A stretch of 64,000 nucleotides of DNA, from positions 2,542,001 through 2,606,000 of the forward strand of contig NZ_CP081006.1 of the NCBI RefSeq assembly GCF_022317005.1, in the 5' to 3' direction. This document shows positions 56,191 to 64,000 of this stretch, in pieces. The stretch's first letter is position 1, and the number at the start of each line of letters is the position of its first letter. The notes under the pieces are model-generated. The model did no database searches, had not been told where the DNA came from, and was given only the letters and a program-made list of their open reading frames with translations. The translations under genes were made by a program, and so were the position numbers. The stretch comes from Mycobacterium sp. IDR2000157661. GTDB lineage: Bacteria > Actinomycetota > Actinomycetes > Mycobacteriales > Mycobacteriaceae.

Positions 56191-57045
56191 GTGAGTGAGA
56201 AGCGCTCAGGCGCAAGGGTGCCGCCGCCCGCTCCGGAGCCGTTGAGCCCGCTGATCGACGCGCACACCCACCTCGACGCGTGCGGGGCGACCGATGGGGC
56301 CGAGGTGACCGCGATCGTCGACCGGGCCGCCGCCGTGGGCGTGCAGGCCGTCGTCACCATCGCCGATGACCTGGAGTCCGCGCGCTGGGTGACCGAGGCC
56401 GCCGACGCCGACAACCGGGTCTATGCCGCGGTGGCGCTGCACCCGACCCGCACTGACGCGTTGACCGACGAGGCCAAGGCGACGATCGAGCGACTCGTCG
56501 GGCACCCGCGGGTCGTGGCGGTCGGCGAGACGGGCCTCGACCTGTACTGGCCCGGCAGGCTCGAGGGCTGCGCCGACCCGGCCACCCAGCGGGAGGCCTT
56601 CGCCTGGCACATCGACCTGGCCAAGCGCACTGGCAAACCGCTGATGATCCACAACCGCGAGGCCGACGCCGAGGTGCTCGACGTCCTGCTCGCCGAGGGG
56701 GCGCCGGACACGGTGATCTTCCACTGCTTCTCGTCCGGCCCCGAGATGGCACGCACCTGTGTCGAACAGGGCTGGACGCTGAGCCTGTCGGGCACGGTGA
56801 GCTTCAAGAACGCCAGGGCGCTGCAGGATGCCGCCCGCCTGATTCCCGCCGGTCAACTGCTCGTCGAGACCGACGCGCCGTTCCTGACGCCGCACCCGTT
56901 CCGCGGCGCACCGAACGAGCCCTACTGTTTGCCCTACACTGTGCGGGCGTTGGCCGACATCCTCGGCAAACCGGCGGAAGCGCTCGCGCGGGAGACCACG
57001 TCGACCGCTGTCGACACCTACGGACTCGCGAGTTGCTGTGGGTAG
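56191..57045 (+). CDS. tatD: TatD-family metal-dependent hydrolase (DNase)
   Basis: A 284-residue TIM-barrel hydrolase. Metal ligands are visible in LIDAHTHLDACG (HxH), AVGETGLDLYW (Glu), MIHNREAD (His), IFHCFSS (His) and VETDAPFLTPH (Asp). The family acts as Mg-dependent 3'-5' DNases in repair and DNA turnover. The start GTG 56191 is supported by its -10 box. The gene leads into the tandem-repeat region upstream of rpfB. Matches Rv1008. Confidence 0.92.
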   Translation: MSEKRSGARVPPPAPEPLSPLIDAHTHLDACGATDGAEVTAIVDRAAAVGVQAVVTIADDLESARWVTEAADADNRVYAAVALHPTRTDALTDEAKATIERLVGHPRVVAVGETGLDLYWPGRLEGCADPATQREAFAWHIDLAKRTGKPLMIHNREADAEVLDVLLAEGAPDTVIFHCFSSGPEMARTCVEQGWTLSLSGTVSFKNARALQDAARLIPAGQLLVETDAPFLTPHPFRGAPNEPYCLPYTVRALADILGKPAEALARETTSTAVDTYGLASCCG

Positions 57046-57058
57046 GTCCTTTCGTTAC

Positions 57059-57128
57059 CGTCTTGTGATCGAAGACCTTCTGCGATCGAACACCGTCTTG
57101 CGATCGAACACCGTCGGGTGATCAACGC
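57059..57128 (+). repeat. four imperfect 17-18-nt tandem repeats upstream of rpfB
   Basis: Units CGTCTTGTGATCGAAGAC, CTTCTGCGATCGAACAC, CGTCTTGCGATCGAACAC and the diverged CGTCGGGTGATCAACGC, adjacent and in phase. They fill most of the 135-bp tatD-rpfB gap, each with a GATC core. Confidence 0.85.
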
Positions 57129-57162
57129 TGAGGGTGGCACGGCTTTCCACTTAGTCCGCTAG

Positions 57163-59217
<2,055 letters not shown>

Positions 59218-59237
<20 letters not shown>

Positions 59238-60012
59238 GCAGCGCGACGAACTCCCGGCACGACTGGTAGCGGTCCGCAGGCGCTTTCGCCATGGCCTTGG
59301 CCACGACCGAATCGAACGCTCGCGGCAGCCAGGGAAACTCCCGCGACAGCCGCGGCGGCGACCGGTGCAGGTGCGCATGCACGAGCCCGGTGGGGGAGTC
59401 GTCGCGAAACGGTGGACTTCCGGTGATGAGTTCGACGGCAGTGCAGGCCAGCGCGTATTCGTCGGTCGCGTCGGTGGGGGCGCGGTTTGCGATCAACTCC
59501 GGGGCCGAGTAGGGCAGTGACGCCTCCACCCCTTCGTCGGGTCGGCGGCAGATGTCGTCGGTGATGACGACGGCGACGCCGAAGTCGATGAGCACCGCGC
59601 GCGGGCCGTCGGGCTCGACGAGGATGTTGGTGGGCTTGACGTCGCAGTGCACGACCGCGCGGTTGTGGGCGTAGTCCAACGCGTCGGCGATCTGGGCGAG
59701 CGCGGCCAGCCGCTCCGGGAGGGTCGGCAACGCCGCGATCCCGCGGCCGTCGACCAGTTCCATGGTCAGCCAGCCCGGCCCGCGCTCATACACCGTCACG
59801 ATGTTGCGGTGGTGCAACCGGCCGGCGAGCTCGAACTCCCGCCGCAGCCGCGCGATCTGTGTGAGGTGGCGGTGGCGTTCGTCGAGAATCTTCAGGGCCA
59901 CCACCCGGTCGGGGTCGGCGGCGTCGTACACCCGGTAGACGGTGGCGTACCCGCCCTGGCCGAGGGCGTGGTCGACGACGTAGCCCTCGAACTCGTCCCC
60001 CGCCGACAGCAC
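59218..60012 (-). CDS. soluble Ser/Thr protein kinase, non-RD type
   Basis: A 264-residue Hanks-type kinase consisting of the catalytic domain alone. Gly-rich loop GQGGYATV (18-25), Lys41, Glu59, catalytic HCDVKPTN (122-129), DFG (143-145) and SAPE. The usual HRD arginine is Cys123, so activation-loop phosphorylation may not be needed. No membrane helix or extracellular sensor, unlike most mycobacterial Pkn proteins. GTG 60012 is fixed by a -10 box 7 nt upstream. It lies between ksgA, overlapping 20 bp tail to tail, and ispE, which are adjacent in M. tuberculosis (recalled). Confidence 0.85.
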
Positions 60013-60019
60013 GCCATCG

Positions 60020-60025
60020 AGAGTA
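60020..60025 (-). promoter_or_regulatory. leaderless -10 box for the kinase
   Basis: TACTCT ends 7 nt before GTG 60012; decides this start over an in-frame GTG/ATG-like codon 165 nt upstream that would add an unconserved segment. Confidence 0.45.
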
Positions 60026-60085
60026 TGCCGACAGCGGGCCGGGCCGGGCCGGGCGAGGTGGCTGCCCGCGACGACGGCCTTTCGA

Positions 60086-60091
60086 TAGTGT
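60086..60091 (+). promoter_or_regulatory. leaderless -10 box for ispE
   Basis: TAGTGT ends 6 nt before GTG 60098. Confidence 0.45.
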
Positions 60092-60097
60092 CGTGCC

Positions 60098-61072
60098 GTG
60101 TCAGGCTGGAACGGGAACACCGCCCCCGAATGGGTTCCGACCGGGTCGGTGACGGTGCGGGTGCCCGGCAAGGTCAACCTGTACCTCGAGGTGGGTGACC
60201 GCCGCGACGACGGCTATCACGAGCTCACCACCGTCTTCCACGCTGTCTCGCTGCTCGACGAGGTCACCGTGCGAAACGCCGACCTGTTGACCCTGGAGAT
60301 GACCGGCGAGGGCGTCGAGTCGCTGCCCACCGACGAGCGCAACCTGGCCTGGCGGGCTGCCGAGCTGATCGCCGACCATGTCGGGCGGGCACCCGATGTG
60401 GCGATCTCGATAGAGAAGTCGATCCCGGTGTCCGGCGGCATGGCGGGCGGCAGCGCCGACGCCGCCGCGGTGCTGGTCGCCGTGAACTCGCTGTGGGAAC
60501 TCGGCGTGCCGCGGCGCGACCTGCACGCGCTGGCCGCCGAGTTGGGCAGCGACGTGCCCTTCGCGCTGCACGGCGGCACGGCGCTGGGCACCGGCCGCGG
60601 TGAGGAACTGGCGACCGTGCTCGCCCGGACCACCTTCCACTGGGTTCTGGCGTTCGCCCACGGCGGGTTGTCGACGCCCGCGGTGTTCGGCGAGATCGAC
60701 CGGTTGCGGGAGACGGCCGGGCCGGACCGTGAGGCGCCGCCGCGGCTGGGCGATCCGGAACCGGTGCTGGCCGCCCTGGCCTCCGGCGATCCGACCCTGC
60801 TGGCGCCGCTACTGGGCAACGACCTGCAACCCGCGGCGCTGAGCCTGGACCCGCGGCTGCGCCGCACCCTGCGCGCGGGCACCGAAGCCGGTGCGCTGGC
60901 CGGCATCGTCTCGGGATCGGGACCGACGTGCGCATTTCTGTGTGCGTCGGCGGGCCAGGCGGTCGACGTCGGCGCTCGGCTGTCCGGTGCGGGCGTGTGC
61001 CGGACCGTGCGGGTGGCCAGCGGCCCGGTGCACGGCGCGCGGGTGGTGCCCACGCCGTCGACGCCGGTGTGA
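60098..61072 (+). CDS. ispE: 4-diphosphocytidyl-2-C-methyl-D-erythritol kinase
   Basis: A 324-residue GHMP kinase of the MEP isoprenoid pathway, phosphorylating CDP-methylerythritol. Motifs: [24 protein letters not shown] near the N-terminus, the ATP loop [17 protein letters not shown] (about 108-124) and [12 protein letters not shown] near the C-terminus. GTG 60098 adds about 16 residues before the conserved start but is supported by its -10 box; no nearer canonical codon exists. Divergent from the kinase gene. Confidence 0.94.
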   Translation: MSGWNGNTAPEWVPTGSVTVRVPGKVNLYLEVGDRRDDGYHELTTVFHAVSLLDEVTVRNADLLTLEMTGEGVESLPTDERNLAWRAAELIADHVGRAPDVAISIEKSIPVSGGMAGGSADAAAVLVAVNSLWELGVPRRDLHALAAELGSDVPFALHGGTALGTGRGEELATVLARTTFHWVLAFAHGGLSTPAVFGEIDRLRETAGPDREAPPRLGDPEPVLAALASGDPTLLAPLLGNDLQPAALSLDPRLRRTLRAGTEAGALAGIVSGSGPTCAFLCASAGQAVDVGARLSGAGVCRTVRVASGPVHGARVVPTPSTPV

Positions 61073-61154
61073 GCCTCGGCTTCGAAACGGTCACGAACCG
61101 GTGTGACCCAGACCTCAATATCCGCGCTGGTTTGGCGGTTACTTAAGAGTTGCA

Positions 61155-61160
61155 TAAGAT
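61155..61160 (+). promoter_or_regulatory. -10 box upstream of the fatty acyl-AMP ligase leader
   Basis: TAAGAT in an AT-rich patch (acttaagagttgcataagat). It lies 8 nt before GTG 61169, the start of a possible leader reading frame, and 214 nt before the ligase start. Confidence 0.4.
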
Positions 61161-61168
61161 GATGCCCG

Positions 61169-61378
61169 GTGAAGACTAGCGGTCAAGCTCTGGACGCGGC
61201 TCTTTCGCCCGCCGGACACTTCGGCGGGCGGCTTTCCGGTCACCGCCGGCCGTCTTCTGCAACACCGATTCGAGACACAACCGCTCCCCAACTGTGTGCG
61301 CGCCTACGCAAGAACGCCGCTGAGCAGGCGGAGCATAACCCCGGGGCATTCGCTTCGGAGCCGAGGAGGTCGTCGTGA
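61169..61378 (+). CDS. possible 69-residue leader ORF coupled to the ligase
   Basis: GTG 61169 follows the -10 box by 8 nt, and the frame ends in TGA 61376-61378 overlapping the ligase GTG 61375 (GTGA). Third-position GC is clearly below that of neighbouring genes, so the peptide may matter less than its translation. No homology recognised; M. tuberculosis has a small gene (Rv1012) in this place (recalled). It could equally be a chance frame in the 5' leader. Confidence 0.3.
   Translation: MKTSGQALDAALSPAGHFGGRLSGHRRPSSATPIRDTTAPQLCARLRKNAAEQAEHNPGAFASEPRRSS
61206..61230 (+). other. hairpin in the ligase leader
   Basis: CGCCCGCCG / CGGCGGGCG, 9-bp perfect stem with a 7-nt loop, then GCTTT. 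Only three Ts, so termination is weak or conditional; attenuation is possible. Confidence 0.5.
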
Positions 61379-63009
61379 GCCGATTCACCGAGAAGATGTA
61401 CCGCAATGCCCGCACCGTGAACACGGGCATGGTCACCGGTGAACCTTACGAACCCGTCCGCCACACCTGGCGCGAGGTGCACGAGCGGGCGCGCTGCATC
61501 GCCGGGGGGCTGAAGGCCGCGGGTATCGGGCTCGGCGACGCCGTCGGCGTGCTCGCCGGCTTCCCGGTCGAGATCGCGCCGACCGCGCAGGGCCTCTGGA
61601 TGCGCGGCGCCAGCCTGACGATGCTGCATCAGCCCACCCCGCGCACCGACCTGGTGGTGTGGGCCGAGGACACGATGAACGTCATCGGCATGATCGAGGC
61701 CAAGGCCGTGATCGTCTCCGAACCGTTCGACGTCGCGATCCCGGTGCTCGAGGAAAAGGGCATCACGGTGCTGACCGTCAAGGACCTGCTGGCCTCCGAG
61801 CCCACCGATCCGATCGACGTCGGCGAGGACGACCTCGCGCTGATGCAGTTGACGTCCGGGTCCACCGGGTCGCCGAAGGCGGTGCAGATCACCCACCGCA
61901 ACATCTACTCCAATGCCGAGGCGATGTTCATCGGCGCCGAGTACGACGTCGACAAGGACGTCATGGTCAGCTGGCTGCCCTGCTTCCACGACATGGGCAT
62001 GGTCGGCTTCCTCACCATCCCGATGTACTTCGGCGCGGAACTGGTCAAGGTCACGCCGATGGACTTCCTGCGCGACACGCTGCTGTGGGCCAAGCTCATC
62101 GACAAGTACAAGGGCACCATGACCGCCGCGCCGAACTTCGCCTACGCGCTGTTCGCCAAGCGGCTCCGGCGCCAGGCCAAGCCGGGCGAGTTCGACCTGT
62201 CCACGCTGCGTTTCGCGCTGTCGGGGGCCGAACCGGTCGAGCCCGCCGATGTCGAGGACCTCATCGACGCGGGCAAGCCGTTCGGCCTGCGGCCCGAGGC
62301 CATCCTGCCTGCCTACGGCATGGCCGAGACCACGCTGGCGGTTTCGTTCTCGCCGTGCAACGCCGGCCTCGTGGTGGACGAGGTCGACGCCGACCTGCTC
62401 GCCGCGCTGCGCCGCGCCGTGCCCGCGTCCAAGGGCAACACCCGGCGACTCGCCTCCCTCGGCCCGCTGCTCAAGGACCTCGAGGCGCGGGTGATCGACG
62501 AGCACGGCAACGTGATGCCTACGCGCGGCGTCGGGGTGATCGAGCTGCGCGGTGAGAGCCTGACACCGGGCTACCTCACGATGGGCGGCTTCATTCCGGC
62601 GCAGGACGAGCACGGCTGGTACGACACCGGCGACCTCGGCTACATCACCGACGAAGGCAACATCGTGGTGTGCGGCCGCGTCAAGGACGTCATCATCATG
62701 GCCGGCCGCAACATCTACCCGACCGACATCGAGCGCGCCGCATGCCGCGTCGACGGCGTGCGCCCCGGTTGCTCCGTCGCGGTTCGTCTGGACGCCGGCC
62801 ACGCCCGCGAGACGTTCGCCGTCGCCGTCGAGTCCAACAACTGGCAGGACCCCAACGAAGTGCACCGCATCGAGCGGCAGGTCGCCCACGAGGTCGTCGC
62901 CGAGGTCGACGTGCGGCCTCGCAACGTGGTGGTGCTCGGGCCGGGGACCATCCCGAAGACGCCGTCGGGCAAGCTGCGCCGCAGCACCTCCGTCTCGCTC
63001 GTCACATAG
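61375..63009 (+). CDS. fatty acyl-AMP ligase (Pks16/FadD-like)
   Basis: A 544-residue ANL-superfamily adenylating enzyme. P-loop [16 protein letters not shown] (about 160), [14 protein letters not shown] and [10 protein letters not shown] are typical of fatty acyl-AMP ligases. YDTGDLGYI and the C-terminal [10 protein letters not shown] follow. The C-terminal lysine remains. It corresponds to Rv1013, misnamed pks16, which activates fatty acids as acyl-AMP for transfer to a carrier or polyketide synthase; no PKS is adjacent. GTG 61375 has GAGGAGG about 6 nt upstream. Confidence 0.9.
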   Translation: MSRFTEKMYRNARTVNTGMVTGEPYEPVRHTWREVHERARCIAGGLKAAGIGLGDAVGVLAGFPVEIAPTAQGLWMRGASLTMLHQPTPRTDLVVWAEDTMNVIGMIEAKAVIVSEPFDVAIPVLEEKGITVLTVKDLLASEPTDPIDVGEDDLALMQLTSGSTGSPKAVQITHRNIYSNAEAMFIGAEYDVDKDVMVSWLPCFHDMGMVGFLTIPMYFGAELVKVTPMDFLRDTLLWAKLIDKYKGTMTAAPNFAYALFAKRLRRQAKPGEFDLSTLRFALSGAEPVEPADVEDLIDAGKPFGLRPEAILPAYGMAETTLAVSFSPCNAGLVVDEVDADLLAALRRAVPASKGNTRRLASLGPLLKDLEARVIDEHGNVMPTRGVGVIELRGESLTPGYLTMGGFIPAQDEHGWYDTGDLGYITDEGNIVVCGRVKDVIIMAGRNIYPTDIERAACRVDGVRPGCSVAVRLDAGHARETFAVAVESNNWQDPNEVHRIERQVAHEVVAEVDVRPRNVVVLGPGTIPKTPSGKLRRSTSVSLVT

Positions 63010-63084
63010 TCCTTGCGCGAGAGTGCTTGTGCTGCGCACGCTCGCCCGTCATTAAACAAGTGGTTCGGTGTCGCCGGGTGTGGA

Positions 63085-63090
63085 TACCTT
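63085..63090 (+). promoter_or_regulatory. leaderless -10 box for the ABC ATPase
   Basis: TACCTT ends 7 nt before ATG 63098; supports it over in-frame GTG 63068 and 63080. Confidence 0.4.
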
Positions 63091-63097
63091 CTTTGCC

Positions 63098-64000
63098 ATG
63101 TCCTGTGTTCCTGCCGTCGAAGCCGTCGATCTGGTGAAGCGCTTCGGCGCGAACCCGGCGGTCGACGGCGTCAGCTTCTCGGTCCCGCCCGGCACCGTGC
63201 TGGGTCTGCTCGGCCCCAACGGCGCAGGCAAGACCACAACGGTGCGGATGATGACCACACTGACCGAACCGACCAGCGGGACGGCGCGGGTCGCCGGGTA
63301 CGACGTCGTTCGGGAGCCGGACATGGTCCGACGCAGCATGGGGCTGACGGGCCAGGTCGCCACGGTGGACGAACTGCTGACCGGCCGGGAGAACATCCGG
63401 ATGATCGGCGGCCTCTACGGCATCCGCAAGAAGGATCTGAAGCGGCTGGGAGACGAACTGCTGCAACGGTTTTCGATCGCCGACGCCGCGGACCGCGTGG
63501 TGAGGTCGTACTCGGGTGGCATGCGGCGCAGGCTCGATCTCGCGGTGAGCCTGCTGGCCTCGCCGCCGGTGCTGTTTCTCGACGAGCCCACCACCGGTCT
63601 GGACCCGCGCAGCCGCAGCGAGCTGTGGGATGCGCTGCGCGGGCTGGTGAATCAAGGCACGACGCTGCTGCTGACCACCCAGTACCTGGAGGAAGCCGAT
63701 CAGTTGGCCGACAACATCGTCGTGATCGACAAGGGCCGCATCATCGCCGAGGGTTCCCCGCTGCAACTCAAGCAGCAGGCGGGCAAGGCGAGCCTCGTCG
63801 TCACCGTGACGAACGCCGAAGATCTGCCCGCCGCGCAGGCGCTGCTCGCCAAGACGGGGGCGGAGGTCTTCGTCGACGCAGGCGCGCGGGAGCTGACGGC
63901 CGCCGCCGACGGGCTGGCCGACATGGTCCGCGTCGCGGGCTGGCTTCGCGACAGCAACATCGACGTCGACGACATCGGACTGTCCCGGCCCAGCCTCGAC
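63098..64000 (+). CDS. DrrA-type ABC transporter ATPase, 3' end outside window
   Basis: 301 codons are visible and the frame is open at the window end. Walker A GPNGAGKT (39-46), signature SGGMRRR (139-145) and Walker B VLFLDEPTTGLDP (158 on). After the ATPase core comes the C-terminal extension typical of daunorubicin-resistance DrrA proteins. These pair with a separately encoded DrrB permease, expected just beyond the window, and export drugs or lipids. Placement after a fatty acyl-AMP ligase fits lipid export, but this is inference. Confidence 0.9.
   Translation, partial: MSCVPAVEAVDLVKRFGANPAVDGVSFSVPPGTVLGLLGPNGAGKTTTVRMMTTLTEPTSGTARVAGYDVVREPDMVRRSMGLTGQVATVDELLTGRENIRMIGGLYGIRKKDLKRLGDELLQRFSIADAADRVVRSYSGGMRRRLDLAVSLLASPPVLFLDEPTTGLDPRSRSELWDALRGLVNQGTTLLLTTQYLEEADQLADNIVVIDKGRIIAEGSPLQLKQQAGKASLVVTVTNAEDLPAAQALLAKTGAEVFVDAGARELTAAADGLADMVRVAGWLRDSNIDVDDIGLSRPSLD

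Noticed and set aside
57059..57128. CRISPR array upstream of rpfB
   Set aside because: Repeats are adjacent without spacers, imperfect, only 17-18 nt, and no cas gene is present.
61206..61230. Rho-independent terminator after ispE
   Set aside because: The stem is followed by only three Ts and lies downstream of a new -10 box, so a leader structure is more likely.
61240..63039. Long minus-strand open frame (599 codons) opposite the fatty acyl-AMP ligase
   Set aside because: High-GC shadow: His/Arg/Gly/Val-rich, no motif, complete overlap with a well-supported gene. The same reasoning removes the long frames at 12802-14979, 14925-16817, 18466-19584 and 1139-2389.

Overview
The window is 64 kb of high-GC actinobacterial DNA from a rapidly growing mycobacterium (Mycolicibacterium-like). 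The evidence is the gene order, which follows Mycobacterium tuberculosis from about Rv0954 to Rv1013 (locus names recalled, not searched), two MspA-family porins of the kind found in fast growers, a PE-PPE-domain hydrolase, MprAB/PepD, RpfB and mycobacterial-style leaderless promoters. No phage, transposase, CRISPR array or rRNA was seen. One tRNA-Ala(CGC) is present.

Layout. 1-4.4 kb: two membrane proteins, then purN-purH. 4.5-8.4 kb: a pstSCAB phosphate-uptake operon on the minus strand, with a PHO box upstream, placed between purH and a MoxR/VWA pair (8.5-12 kb). 12.7-21.2 kb: a six-gene, mostly overlapping acyl-CoA catabolic operon (AtuA-like, acyl-CoA dehydrogenase, carboxylase beta and alpha subunits, acyl-CoA dehydrogenase, crotonase). 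21.4-26.1 kb: rpmF, the envelope-stress set mprA-mprB-pepD with MprA-type direct repeats, moaB2 and a small acidic protein. 26.1-28.2 kb: two nearly identical MspA-type porins, each behind a copy of the same upstream block and each followed by a strong terminator. 28.3-30.6 kb: mscL, an SAF-domain protein, the Ruc chaperone behind a CIRCE element, and 5-formyl-THF cyclo-ligase. 30.6-35 kb: galU, gephyrin-like moeA, rimJ, a GlpR-like membrane protein and tRNA-Ala.

35-45 kb is accessory in character: a TetR regulator with a di-iron protein and a 25-bp palindromic operator, a copper-type (CsoR) palindrome in front of a His-rich DUF4396 protein, the cAMP-gated acetyltransferase Pat, a broken shikimate-dehydrogenase-like gene, a PE-PPE hydrolase, small secreted proteins and lipoproteins, alkB, soxR with its operator, arcA, and a 170-bp segment with perfect 13-bp inverted ends. 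45-48.9 kb: protein O-mannosyltransferase, rsmI, pabB. 48.9-53.3 kb: a tandem duplication of an ECF41-type sigma factor plus FAD oxidoreductase module. Both copies carry the same TGTCAC(A/G)-N16-TGTC promoter, which makes this the most interesting regulatory system in the window. 53.3-64 kb: gdhA, metG, tatD, rpfB, ksgA, a soluble Ser/Thr kinase, ispE, a fatty acyl-AMP ligase and the start of an ABC transporter.

The housekeeping genes are linked by envelope themes: porins, MprAB/PepD, MscL, GalU, the Glp/GlpR division pair, Pmt mannosylation, RpfB and lipid ligation. Each accessory insertion carries its own regulator or operator (RegX3-type, MprA, HrcA, TetR, CsoR, SoxR, ECF41). Seventeen genes have a TANNNT -10 box 6-8 nt before the start codon, so leaderless transcription is common here and fixes many starts. 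All family calls come from reading the translated sequence; no database search was run.
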